Below are positions 1-10,626 of a stretch of DNA of 64,000 nucleotides, piece by piece. The translations under genes were made by a program, and so were the position numbers. The notes under the pieces were generated by a model. The model was not told the DNA's origin. It saw nothing but the letters and a program-made list of their open reading frames with translations, and made no database searches. Source of the stretch: Lumbricus terrestris. Taxonomy: Eukaryota; Annelida; Clitellata; Crassiclitellata; Lumbricidae. The stretch lies in assembly GCA_949752735.1 (NCBI GenBank), contig OX457037.1, positions 996,001 through 1,060,000 on the forward strand. Direction: 5' to 3'. How positions within the stretch are numbered: the first letter of the stretch is position 1; every line of letters starts with the position of its first letter.

Positions 1-3000
1 GTTGTGGGTGGCAGGGTTGTAGTAGTTGTGGGTGGCTGAGTTGTAGTAGTTGTGGGTGACTGAGTTGTAGTAGTTGTGGGTGGCTGAGTTGTAGTAGCTG
101 TTGGTGGCAGAGTTGTAGTAGTTATCAGTGGCTGAGTTGTAGTAGTTGTGGGTGGCTCAGTTGTAGTAGTTGTGGGTGGCTGAGTTGTAGTTGTTGTGGG
201 TGGCTGAGTTGTAGTAGTTGTAGATGGCTGAGTTGTAGTAGTTGTAGGTGGCTGAGTTGTGGTAGTTGTGGGTGGCTGAGTTGTAGTTGTTGTGGGTGGC
301 TGAGTTGTAGTAGTTGTAGGTGGCAGAGTTGTGGTAGTTGTAGGTGACTGAGTTGTAGTAGTTGTAGGTGGCTGAGTTGTAGTAGTTGTGAGTGGCTGAG
401 TTGTAGTAGTTGTGAGTGGCTGAGTTGTAGTAGTTGTAGGTGGCTGAGTTGTAGTAGTTGTAGGTGGCAGAGTTGTAGTAGTTGTGAGTGGCTGAGTTGT
501 AGTAGTTGTGGGTGGCAGAGTTGTAGTAGTTGTGGGTGGCTGAGTTACAGTAGTTGTGGGTGGCTGAGTTGTAGTAGTTGTGGGTAGCTGAGTTGTAGTA
601 GTTGTGGGTGGCTTAGTGGTAGTTGTTGTGGGTGGCTGAGTTGTAGTAGTGGTAGGTGGCTGAGTTGTAGTAGTTGTGAAAAGCTGAGTTGATGTTGTTG
701 TGGGTGGCTGAGTTGTAGTAGTTGTGGGTGGCTGAGTTGTAGTAGTTGTGGGTGGCTGAGTTGTAGTAGTTGTGGGTGGCTGAATTATAGTAGTTGTCGG
801 TGGCTGAGTTGTAGTAGTTGTGGGTGGCTGAGTTGTAGTAGTTGTGAGTGGCTGAGTTGTAGTAGTTGTAGGTGGCAGAGTTGTAGTAGTTGTGGGTGGC
901 TGAGTTGTAGTAGTTGTAGGTGGCAGAGTTGTAGTTGTTGTAGGTGGCAGAGTTGTAGTAGTTGTCGGTGGCTGAGTTGTAGTAGTTGTGGGTGGCTGAG
1001 TTGTAGTAGTTGTGGGTGGCTGAGTTGTAGTTGTTGTGGGTGGCTGAGTTGTAGTAGTTGTAGGTGGCTGAGTTGTTGTAGTTGTGAGTGGCTGAGTTGT
1101 AGTAGTTGTAGGTGGCAGAGTTGTAGTAGTTGTGAGTGGCTGAGTTGTAGTAGTTGTAGGTGGCAGAGTTGTAGTGGTTGTAGGTGGCAGAGTTGTAGTA
1201 GTTGTCGGAGGCTGAGTTGTAGTAGTTGTAAGTGGCTGAGTTGTTGTAGATGTGAGTGGCTGAGTTGTAGTAGTTGTAGGTGGCTGAGTTGTAGTAGTTG
1301 TGGGTGGCTGAGTTGTAGTAGTTGTGGGTGGCTGAGTTGTAGTAGTTGTGGGTGGCTGAGTTGTAGTTGTTGTGGGTGGCTGATTTGTAGTAGTCGTGGG
1401 TGGCTGAGTTGTTGTAGTTGTGGGTGGCTGAGTTGTAGTTGTTGTGGGTGGCTGAGTTGTAGTAGTTGTAGGTGGCTGAGTTGTAGTAGTTGTAGGTGCC
1501 TGAGTTGTGGTAGTTGTAGGTGGCTGAGTTGTAGTAGTTGTAGGTGGCAGAGTTGTAGTAGTTGTAGGTGGCAGAGTTGTAGTAGTTGTCGGTGGCTGAG
1601 TTGTAGTAGTTGTGGGTGGCTGAGTTGTAGTGGTTGTGGGTGGCTGAGTTGTAGTTGTTGTGAGTGGCTGAGTTGTAGTAGTTGTAGGTGGCTGAGTTGT
1701 AGTAGTTGTGGGTAGCTGAGTTGTAGTAGTTGTGGGTGGCTGAGTTGTAGTTGTTGTGGGTGGCTGAGTTGTAGTAGTTGTAAGTGGCTGAGTTGTAGTA
1801 GTTGTGAATGGCTGAGGTGTAGTAGTTCTGGGTGGCTGAGTTGTAGTAGTTGTCGGTGGCTGAGTTGTAGTCGTTGTGGGTGGCAGAGTTGTAGTAGTGG
1901 TAGGTGGCTGAGTTGTAGTAGTTGTGAAAAGCTGAGTTGTTGTTGTTGTGGGTGGCTGAGTTGTAGTAGTTGTGGGTGGCTGAGTTGTAGTAGTTGTGGG
2001 TGGCTGAATTGTAGTAGTTGTCGGTGGCTGAGTTGTAGTAGTTGTGGGTGGCTGAGTTGTAGTAGTTGTGGGTGGCTGAGTTGTAGTAGTTGTCGGTGGC
2101 TGAGTTGTAGTCGTTGTGTGTGGCTGAGTTGTAGTAGTTGTGGGTGGCTGAGTTGTAGTAGTTGTGGGTGGCTGAGTTGTAGTAGTTGTGGGTGGCTGAG
2201 TTGTAGTATTTGTGGGTGGCTGAGTTGTAGTAGTTGTAGGTGGCTGAGTTGTAGTAGTTGTGGGTGGCTGAGTTGTAGTAGTTGTGAGTGGCTGAGTTGT
2301 AGTTGTTGTGGGTGGCTGAGTTGTAGTAGTTGTGAGTGGCTGAGTTGTAGTTGTTGTGGGTGGCTGAGTTGTAGTAGTTGTAGGTGGCTGAGTTGTAGTA
2401 GTTGTGGGTGGCTGAGTTGTAGTAGTTGTGAGTGGCTGAGTTGTAGTTGTTGTGGGTGGCTCAGTTGTAGTAGTTGTAGGTGGCTGAGTTGTAGTAGTTG
2501 TAGGTGGCTGAGTTGTGGTAGTTGTGGGTGGCTGAGTTGTAGTTGTTGTGGGTGGCTGAGTTGTAGTAGTTGTTGGTGGCAGAGTTGTAGTAGTTGTAGG
2601 TGGCAGAGTTGTAGTAGTTGTGGGTGGCTGAGTTGTAGTAGTTGTGGGTGGCTGAGTTGTAGTTGTTGTGGGTGGTTGAGTTGTAGTAGTTGTAGGTGGC
2701 TGAGTTGTAGTAGTTGTGGGTGGCTGAGTTGTAGTAGTAGGTGGCTGAGTTGTAGTAGTTGTGAGTGGCTGAGTTGTAGTAGTTATGAGTGGCTGAGTTG
2801 TAGTAGTTGTAGGTGGCTGAGTTGTTGTAGTTGTGAGTGGCTGAGTTGTAGTGGTTGTAGGTGGCAGAGTTGTAGTAGTTGTGAGTGGCTGAGTTGTAGT
2901 AGTTGTAGGTGGCTGAGTTGTTGTAGTTGTGAGTGGCTGAGTTGTAGTAGTTGTAGGTGGCAGAGTTGTGGTAGTTGTTAGTGGCTGAGTTGTAGTAGTT

Positions 3001-4550
3001 GTAGGTGGCTGAGTTGTAGTAGTTGTAGGTGGCAGAGTTGTAGTAGTTGTCGGTGGCTGAGTTGTAGTAGTTGTGGGTGGCTGAGTTGTAGTAGTTGTGG
3101 GTGGCTGAGTTGTAGTAGTTGTAGGTGGCTGAGTTGTTGTAGTTGTGAGTGGCTGAGTTGTAGTAGTTGTAGGTGGCAGAGTTGTGGTAGTTGTTAGTGG
3201 CTGAGTTGTAGTAGTTGTAGGTGGCTGAGTTGTAGTAGTTGTAGGTGGCAGAGTTGTAGTAGTTGTCGGTGGCTGAGTTGTAGTAGTTGTGGGTGGCTGA
3301 GTTGTAGTAGTTGTGAGTGGCTGAGTTGTAGTAGTTGTAGGTGGCTGAGTTGTTGTAGTTGTGAGTGGCTGAGTTGTAGTAGTTGTAGGTGGCTGAGTTG
3401 TAGTAGTTGTAGGTGGCTGAGTTGTTGTAGTTGTGAGTGGCTGAGTTGTAGTAGTTGTAGGTGGCAGAGTTGTGGTAGTTGTTAGTGGCTGAGTTGTAGT
3501 AGTTGTGGGTGGCTGAGTTGTAGTTGTTGTGGGTAGCTGAGTTGTAGTAGTTGTAGGTGGCTGAGTTGGAGCAGTTGTGGGTAGCTGAGTTGTAGTAGTT
3601 GTGGGTGGCTGAGTTGTAGTTGTTGTGGGTGGCTGAGTTGTAGTAGTTGTTGGTGGCTGAGTTGTAGTAGTTGTGGGAGGCTGAGTTGTAGTTGTTGTGG
3701 GTGGCTGAGTTGTAGTAGTTGTAGGTGGCTGAGTTGTAGTAGTTGTGGGTGGCTGAGTTGCAGTAGTTGTGGGTGGCTGAGTTGTAGTAGTTGTCGGTGG
3801 CTGAGTTGTAGTAGTTGTGGGTGGCTGAGTTGCAGTAGTTGTGGGTGGCTGAGTTGTAGTCGTTGTGGGTGGCTGAGTTGTAGTAGTTGTGGGTGGCTGA
3901 GTTGTAGTAGTTGTGGGTGGCTGAGTTGTAGTAGTTGTGGGTGGCTGAGTTGTAGTAGTTGTGGGTGGCTGAGTTGTAGTAGTTGTGGGTGGCTGAGTTG
4001 TAGTAGTTGTAGGTGGCTGAGTTGTAGTAGTTGTAGGTGGCTGAGTTGTAGTTGTTGTGGGTGGCTGAGTTGTAGTAGTTGTGGGTGGCTGAGTTGTAGT
4101 AGTTGTGGGTGGCTGAGTTGTAGTTGTTGTCTGTGGCTGAGTTGTAGTAGTTGTAGGTGGCTGAGTTGTAGTAGTTGTGAGTGGCTGAGTTGTAGTAGTT
4201 GTGGGTGGCTGAGTTGTAGTAGTTGTGGGTGGCTGAGTTGTAGTATTTGTAGGTGGCAGAGTTGTGGTAGTTGTAGGTGGCTGAGTTGTAGTAGTTGTGG
4301 GTGGCTGAGTTGTAGTAGTTGTGAGTGGCTGAGTTGTAGTAGTTGTAGGTGGCTGAGTTGTTGTAGTTGTGAGTGGCTGAGTTGTAGTAGTTGTAGGTGG
4401 CAGAGTTGTAGTAGTTGTGGGTGGCTGAGTTGTAGTAGTTGTGGGTGGCAGAGTTGTAGTAGTTGTAGGTGGCAGAGTTGTAGTAGTTGTCGGTGGCTGA
4501 GTTGTAGTAGTTGTGGGTGGCTGAGTTGTAGTAGTTGTAGGTGGTTGAGT
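1..4550. repeat. 24-bp coding minisatellite, about 190 units
   Basis: The unit is GTGGGTGGCTGAGTTGTAGT plus AGTT on the plus strand. It runs without interruption from the left window edge to about 4550, where it fades into non-repetitive Thr/Pro coding sequence. Units differ by point changes. One unit near 2740 is 21 bp long. The array is the DNA of the mucin-like exon on the minus strand. Confidence 0.97.
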
Positions 4551-4777
4551 TGTAGTTGTTTTTGGTGGCGTGGTAGTTATTGGTGGAGAGGTGGTCGTCG
4601 TTGGGTTCGTTGTCGTGGTTGGACTTGGTGTGGTTGTTGTTGGTTGCTGTGTTGTGGTGGTTGTTGTCTTTGTCGTGGGCGTAGGTGTTGGGTTTGTGGT
4701 TGTCCTTGTTGTTGTTTTGATGGATGTTGTTGTTATTGTTGTAGTAGTCGGCGTTTGCGTCGTGGTATATCCGCAGT
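1..4777 (-). CDS. Giant Thr/Pro-rich mucin-like exon, cut by window edge
   Basis: On the minus strand a splice acceptor (TTATTTCAG, ending at 4778) opens a phase-1 exon that starts with Cys-Gly-Tyr and passes through about 80 Thr/Pro residues into tandem copies of an eight-residue unit, TTTTQPPT. The frame stays open to the window edge, about 1590 codons, and the one unit of odd length (near 2740) is shorter by a whole codon. The variable bases of the 24-bp unit fall on third positions of Pro (CCC/CCT/CCG/CCA) and Thr (ACT/ACA/ACC/ACG) codons, which argues that this frame is translated. Common replacements are Gln to Leu and Pro to Leu. Such PTS domains are heavily O-glycosylated in secreted or surface mucins. 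It follows an Ig-like exon of the same phase at 10136-10453. An alternative reading rich in Asn and Tyr (2461-4872) is a shadow: the same variable base changes residues there. Confidence 0.8.
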
Positions 4778-4784
4778 CTGAAAT

Positions 4785-4930
4785 AAGCAGCAAAACACAT
4801 TTTATTTTCAGATATTAAATTTTTTTTTTGATGCTTAATCGATAAATAGATAAGAATTTCTTTTCGAGCCAACGGTGGCGAAAGTCATTCTTTAGGGAAT
4901 TTGACAAACTATGGGCTAATGGACTTCCGT
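4785..4930. other. Intron sequence upstream of the mucin exon
   Basis: AT-rich sequence directly 5' (on the minus strand) of the acceptor at 4778. No other feature seen. Confidence 0.4.
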
Positions 4931-7220
4931 CTGCCGTGCTAAGCAAAAAGATAGTGTCTCAATGTTTCCGTTTTCGAAGTGGTACTTTTTTATATCGTAA
5001 CAATGTATTCTATTCTATCGTAATCTAGAAGAGCAAGGAAACCGTATCTGTCCGGGATCATGAAGAAAACAGAAACGAAATTCACATTGTCTCGAATTAG
5101 GTTTCATCGTAAAAAATGCAGTAACTTCAGTTAACGTCTTCTTGCTTAGTATTCACGTCTCGTCTTCAGTTACTGTTCTTTTGCTTAAAATGTTTAGTAT
5201 ACAATGTATAATTATTAATGGCCGACCGACTCAGGCCTACAGATATTTTAAGATCTCAGCTTCCAATAATTTATTCACTTAGAATAGTCATCTTGGTGTC
5301 AAAACATAAATATCATGAGTCACGAAATAAATGGAGCCATTCCAAATTCCCCATAGCTTCAATAGCGGCCATTATAATATGACCGACCCAAAAAGATGGA
5401 TTTGTCGATATCTCGGCTTTCATTTCACTTTGAATCCTCATGTTGGTATGAAAGCATACACATTTCGGGTCAATGATTCCAATGAAGTCATCTCAAATCT
5501 CCAAATTGTCCCAATAGTGACCATTTTACAAAATGGTCGACCCAAAAGAGGGATTTGTCAATATCTAACGTATACTCGTTATCTTGGTGTCTAAGCGTAG
5601 GTTATAGGCCTACGTATTTTATGGGAATGGATTACAACGGAGCCTTCGGAAATTTCTCTGTGACTTCAATGGCATCAATTTTCCAAAGAGGCCGACCCCA
5701 AAAAGTAATTTTCTAGCATCTTATTTCACTTAAAACATTCGTTTTTGTGTCTTATCATGCATGTTAAATGACAAAGATTATAATAGAGCCATCGCAAGTT
5801 TCTCTGTGGCCAAGTTGTTTTCCATTTTTCAAAATGGCCGATCAAAATGGTGAAATCTCATGTGTATGCGTGCAATAGGCTAACCTTCGGACTGTGACGA
5901 TTTCACCATGGTTGTAGAGCATCTTTGTCCCACCATCTACATTTTGTTCGATAATACGTCTTAGAATTTTGGAAAATTGGGAGCATGAGCTTTTGTGTAC
6001 ACCATTGCTTTTTATGGGTTCCTGGCACTTTGGAATCCTTACACCTAAATGTGTACGGTATGTTACACACGAGTATGACGATTCTAAGTGAACTGAAAGC
6101 TGAGAAAATGATAATTTCCTATTTTGGTCGGTCATTCTGAAAAAAGGCCGCCATTGAGGCTATGGGGAACTCTGCCATGGCCCTATTGAAACCCATGCCA
6201 CTACATATGCTATGGCTCAGTCTCGATCTTTTGTCTCAATTGGTCCTTCTCTCTGGAATGCTCTTTCTCCTTCTGTTCGCTCTACACTTCTGTCTGTCAG
6301 TCTCTCCTCTGCTCTGTCTCTTCTCAAAACCTGTTTCTTCTCGCGGGGTCTTGCGCACTGGGAGCGCCTCTGAACGGTTCACCCTACTATAGGCACTTTA
6401 TAAATGTTTAAATACAATACAATGTGTAAGTTTAGACACCAAGATGACGATTCTGAACGAATTAAATGCTGAGATATTGAAAAATTTCCATTTCCATCTT
6501 CCAAAATGGCCGCCATTGAGGCCATAGAGAATTTTAGATGGCCCCATAGGAATTCTTGCCCCATACACATGTATGTTCAGGCACCAAGATGACGATTCTA
6601 AGTCAATTAATTGCTGATAATATTGAAAATCTCCATTTCGTCAGACATTTTGAAAAATGGTCGCCATTGAGGCCAGGGAAAGTTCTGCGTGGCCGTATTG
6701 GAATCTTTGCCCCTAAATATGTAAGTTTATGCGCCAACATGACACTTCGGAGTGAAATAGAAGCTGATGTAGCCTATTTAAAAATTTGTAGATCGGTCGG
6801 CCATTTTGGAAAATGGCTACCATTGGGGCAAGAAGGCAAATCTGCGATGGCTCTATTGACAAGTCTTTTTTCTTAGGACTTGTTCGTGGTTTGTACCAAA
6901 TTTCATGCACAGCGAACATTTTCTCACCAACCCGCTATACTAATGATTCATGAAGACTTACTGCCTTCTTGCTTAGCATCAATCAAAGGGATGTTCAATG
7001 TTTCGATACTAAACAAAATAGCAGTATCTCATTTTTATGCAATTTTTGTAAAATTTCACTAAAACAAGTTTAGTCCCTAATTCGCTAGTTTAGATATAAC
7101 TGTTTGCAAGAATTCAGAAAGATTGCAGCTTTATTTCTGGTTGGATTGAACCGATTTATTATATTTCGTTTTACGGAAAATAACCTTGTTTAGTTACTGT
7201 CTTTTTGCTAAGCACGGCAG
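4931..7220. mobile_element. Large foldback element with satellite-like arms
   Basis: The ends are near-perfect inverted repeats: CTGCCGTGCTAAGCAAAAAG at 4931 and its complement ending at 7220. The interior holds degenerate units of about 150 bp, recognisable by 'AAAATGGCCG.CCATTGAGGCC' and 'CACCAAGATGACGATTCTAAG'. They run in one orientation to about 5870 and in the opposite orientation from about 5960 to 6880, so the element folds back on itself. No transposase ORF is visible. A related copy in inverted orientation starts at 63192. No clear target duplication was found. Confidence 0.65.
6200..6420 (+). mobile_element. 3' end of an L2/CR1-like non-LTR retrotransposon
   Basis: The plus strand encodes residues resembling the C-terminal tail of L2-like reverse transcriptases: a 'LWNALSPSVRS' block, a run of Leu/Ser, then 'LKTCFFSRG'. 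It is followed by a 'CACTTTATAAATGTTTAAAT' tail typical of these 3' ends. It interrupts one of the ~150-bp units of the surrounding foldback element, so it inserted later. Only the tail is present, as usual for 5'-truncated copies. Confidence 0.6.
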
Positions 7221-7380
7221 TGCAATGTTTAAAAGCGTTTGTTTCTTCGATCAATCGGTAAGAATTTCCAGATAGGCCTACTTAATATTGTAGTTTACTG
7301 TCGTTTTATTCTGGCTTATTCATTATGAATTTACATAATTGACTGATCTTATCTGTTTAAGAATAATAATATGTTTTAGC
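7221..7380. other. Unassigned spacer
   Basis: AT-rich sequence between the foldback element and the CR1-like element. It contains one TAGGCCTA motif at 7273. Nothing else recognised. Confidence 0.3.
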
Positions 7381-7388
7381 ATTATATT

Positions 7389-8429
7389 ATGAAAGGTAGT
7401 CAGCACGAAGAAATTACTAAAGGGCGCACGTGTTTGACAAATCTGTTGCAAATCTTTGAGAAGATAGGAAAGCCAGCGGATGTAATTTACCTGGACTTTG
7501 CCAAGGCATTTGATAAAGTACCCCATAAAAGACTGGCTAAAAAGTTGAAAGCATGCGGGATTAGAGGGCAGGTACTCAAGTGGATTCAGAGCTGGCTTTG
7601 AGATAGGAGACAAAAGGTGGGAATAGGCGATAAACATTCTAGGTGGACAGCTGTGCTAAGTGGAGTAGGCCTACCCCAAGGATCAGTGTTGGGGTCACTG
7701 TTGTTTGTACTTTTCATCAATGACATAGATGATGGAGTTCTATATTATAAGTTTGCGGATGACACAAAACTATGTAGAGCAGTGGGTAATGAAGAAGAAG
7801 CAGAGATACTACATGAAGATCTAAAAAGAATGTTCAGATGATCACAGGACTGGCAAAAGCTATTTAATTTGGAAAAGTGCGCAGTGATGCATATTGGAAG
7901 GAGAAACCAGGAGATTGCATATTAAATGAGGGGATAAGGTACTGAGGGTGAGTGAGGAAGAAAGGGATTTAGGAGTGTTGTGCACAAGAGTGCAAAACCT
8001 TCAAGGCAATGTGCTGAAGCATCAAAAAAGCAATTCCAACATCAGGTATGTTATAAGAAGGACAATAGTTACTAGAGACAACAATACTGAATACTGGATA
8101 CAATACTGAGGCTATATCAATCACTGGTTACTGGTTAGGCCATAGTTGGAATACTGCATTCAGACATGGAATCCATAATTACCTGAAGCAGGACATGGAA
8201 AAACTGAATAAGTGCAAAGTAGTGTTACAAAGATGACTTGGGGTTACTAAGATTTGAACTACATGTACGAAAAGAGGTTGAAGAGGCGTGGGCTAACAAC
8301 ATTGGAGAGACGGAGGAGCAGAGGAAATCTAATATTATTGAAGTATGCAAGATCATTACTGGAAAGAAAGCACTACGTTGCGAGAAGTTCTTTGATTTAG
8401 CACCAAGCAAAGCAACTCGGGGGTCATAA
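7389..8429 (+). pseudogene. Reverse transcriptase domain of CR1-like element, broken
   Basis: RT motifs appear in order: 'VIYLDFAKAFDKVPH' (motif A, with the first catalytic Asp), 'GLPQGSVLG' (motif B) and 'YKFADDTKL' (motif C, FADD). The same frame is interrupted by TGA at 7599-7601 and again at 7839-7841. At the second, related elements have Trp, so it is probably a TGG to TGA change. After about 7920 the frame decays, with further stops and shifts to 8429. The copy cannot make an active enzyme. Family assignment rests on motif spacing and the C-terminal tail. Confidence 0.8.
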
Positions 8430-8472
8430 TTATAGGTACAACTAGTTTAAGAAGCCAAAAAGTACATTAGGA

Positions 8473-9650
8473 CAGCGGTTCTCAACCTGTGGGTCGCGAC
8501 CCTCGCGGGGGTCGCCTGACGATTTGCCAGGGGTCGCCTGGATCCTTCAGAAATTTGTAAAAGATGTAGGCCGAATAGCAATTTCAACGCAAGCCATTAT
8601 GCAATAGTAACTTAAAATAAACTTCTACCGTACCTATTCTTTGATATGATTCATTGGATAGATTGCGTCACCTAATTTAATTATTGCTCGTTTTGGATTC
8701 CAAGTGCATATTCCACTTTTACCATCAGGGCCTATTCTTTTTTTAAATTCGGTTTGCTCAAAGAATCCATGCTGTCAGCTATAATGAGACCTATACATGG
8801 ACGCAGACTTGAGGTTAGAGAAGGGACGTGCGGTACGATGTATACGGTCTTCGAAATTTGTGATGGGGGAACGAGCTGTTTATATCCCCAATATAAATTA
8901 ATAAATATCATAAATATTATCAAAATTTTCTACGGTATTATCCACGGTTCTTCCATAATGAGCAATTTTGTTAAAATGCCAGCTTAAAATAGTATCATCA
9001 GACTACATGTGCAGTCAAGAATTTAAACAATGTGGAAGGAATAGCCTACTTGGTTAAATTTAATCACGTCTGTGAGCACTGAAGTCATGAGTAACTTTGT
9101 TAAGATGACAGCATAAAATGCTACAGCTACAGTGTGCAAATCCAAACAATAAATTACAAACAATTGGGAGGTGACACTCTGAAGACTTAAAATATGGGCC
9201 ATCAGCATTGAAAATAAAGCAATTTAATTAAGATGGCAGCCTACAATAAAATGCAGCAATTACAGTGTGGAAATAAAAAATGTAAACAATGGGTATGAAA
9301 CATCAGTCTTTCGAACAACACTGAAATGTGAGGAATTTAGTTAAAATGACAGCTTTAAATGCTGCCATTGCAGTATGAAAATTCAAATAAATTTTGACAA
9401 CGGGAGGGGGAAATCACCTTCCTAAACGTACCTCTCCCTCTGCTGAGAAAACCTATGAAAATTGTACTTCAAAACACTGAATAGGTATATCAGAATCGCA
9501 AGAGCTATAGGAAACCTCACACAAGGGCAAAATGATTTTTCGAAATGCAGTGAAGAGGGGGGAGGAACTCGGACAAATTTTTGTTAGGGTCGCCACAACT
9601 TTAAAAATGTTACCAAGGGGTCGCCGCCCTAGAAAGGTTGAGAACCGCTG
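8473..9650. mobile_element. Non-autonomous hAT transposon with 8-bp TSD
   Basis: Terminal inverted repeats CAGCGGTTCTCAACC and GGTTGAGAACCGCTG are flanked by identical 8-bp target duplications CATTAGGA at 8465-8472 and 9651-9658. The ends (CAGNGGTTCTCAACC...GGGTCGC) are those of hAT/Charlie-type elements. The 1178-bp interior has no transposase. It holds repeated segments of the form 'TTAAAATGACAGC...TGCAG...CAGTGTG'. It sits inside the CR1-like element and is therefore younger than it. Confidence 0.9.
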
Positions 9651-9871
9651 CATTAGGACATAAATTCTTCAGTGCTAAGGTTGTAGAACTGTGGAACGGT
9701 TTGGATGACAGCACTGTGTCGGTGGACACAATTACAGCGTTTAAAAGGAAGCTAGGAAAATTGGGCTATTAAAATTGTATTGTATAAAATGTCCCAGGTT
9801 AAAGTTTGCAGTGGTTCTAAGACGCTGGGTCTTCTGAACCACTTAAAACCCATGTTTTGTTATGCTATGTT

Positions 9872-10113
9872 CAGTAACCGGCGCTAGGGGACGGCTAAGG
9901 GGACTAAGCCCCCAGAAAAGGCTATCCGGTTTCTAATATGTAAAAATTAAATATTTTGACGGTTAGCCCCTAAAATCTGAAATATATGTAATTATGTTTG
10001 AGATTTCGACCAATTGACTAAAAAATTCGTCAGAAATTTTGACGAACGAAAATGTAAATTTTTTTCACAGAATTCAGCTCCCCCTTAAAACTTAAATCCT
10101 GGCGCCGCCACTG
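9872..10113. mobile_element. Short hAT-type MITE
   Basis: The ends CAGTAACCGGCGCTAGG and CCTGGCGCCGCCACTG form imperfect inverted repeats. The flanks GCTATGTT (9864-9871) and GTTATGTT (10114-10121) are an 8-bp target duplication with one mismatch. It is 242 bp long with no ORF. It lies in the 3' tail of the CR1-like element and ends 22 bp from the donor of the Ig exon at 10136. Confidence 0.75.
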
Positions 10114-10135
10114 GTTATGTTAAGCATTGACTCAC

Positions 10136-10453
10136 ATGGTGGAGTACATGATGCTGAAAAGGCTGGCGCATTTGTTGCGGCGTATGCAAACTGTACGTCA
10201 TATGGTTTTCCAAATGCAACGTTGCATTGGTAGTTTGCAGCATAGAAAGAATCGACTGTAATGGTCGATGTTGATACATAGTATGCACCACTTTTCTTTG
10301 GCACAGGAGTATCGGCTTTGTAGAAATTCCCATCGGATGTCCAGGTCATAATTGCATTAGTCGGATGGAAACTGCTGACGGTATACGAGAGGCTGCATGT
10401 TATATTAATTTTCGTAGAATTGACCGCTGTGCAGTTACACGTTGGAGGTTGCT
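10136..10453 (-). CDS. Ig-like domain exon, type A, intact
   Basis: This is an exon of exactly 106 codons. It runs from an acceptor (TGTTCCGCAG) ending at 10454 to a donor GTGAGT starting at 10135, with phase 1 at both borders, the usual arrangement of Ig-domain exons. The translation shows an N-terminal 'PPTCNCTA' block with two Cys, a B-strand Cys ('INITCSLSY'), the core Trp ('IMTW'), an F-strand 'AANYQC' and a further 'SASC' near the end. Several N-glycosylation sites are visible. It precedes the giant mucin exon in the transcript and follows the B-type exon at 28734-29057. Related but broken A exons lie at 57412-57737 and 53647-54009. The partner or function is unknown; an extracellular role is inferred. 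Confidence 0.8.
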
Positions 10454-10626
10454 CTGCGGAACACAAAATCATACATAAAATAGGTCAACATTGCTGTCAA
10501 AAATATAGGTTAGCAGTTTAGTACAAGTTTAAAACACGTCTGTTTCATTGACGACATTGAGAGATCTTCAAAAGTACAAGTAAGTTTCATATAAAGCTGC
10601 GATAACAGCGTCCAAAGCTATTGTGT
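10454..10626. other. Intron segment left of LTR element 1
   Basis: Short AT-rich stretch between the Ig exon acceptor and the LTR element. It ends with the target-site copy GTGT (10623-10626). Confidence 0.5.

Larger units (their letters stand above)
7380..9860 (+). mobile_element. CR1-like non-LTR retrotransposon, 5'-truncated and split
   Basis: Sequence from 7380 to 8464 encodes the reverse transcriptase core and thumb. Sequence after 9659 encodes the last residues (a 'FFSAKVVELWNGL' block and 'FKRKLGKLGY', then a stop near 9770), which is the standard C-terminal tail of CR1-type ORF2. The two parts are separated by a hAT-type insertion at 8473-9650 and join in frame when it is ignored. 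A short 3' UTR contains a hairpin near 9810-9840. The endonuclease and 5' part are missing. Confidence 0.8.

Noticed and set aside
2118..2981. 287-residue plus-strand Cys/Trp/Ser ORF
   Set aside because: A by-product of the repeat on the opposite strand of the mucin exon. TAG stops in other units close it, and no splice or start context is seen.
1..4550. CRISPR-like array
   Set aside because: Units are contiguous and 24 bp long with no unique spacers, in an intron-containing genome.
2461..4872. 803-residue minus-strand ORF rich in Asn, Tyr, Ser, Ala and Thr
   Set aside because: Its ATG lies upstream of the acceptor in intron sequence, it is stopped at 2461 and the frame is again closed near 168, and the variable bases of the unit change residues in it. 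The Thr/Pro frame explains the array better.
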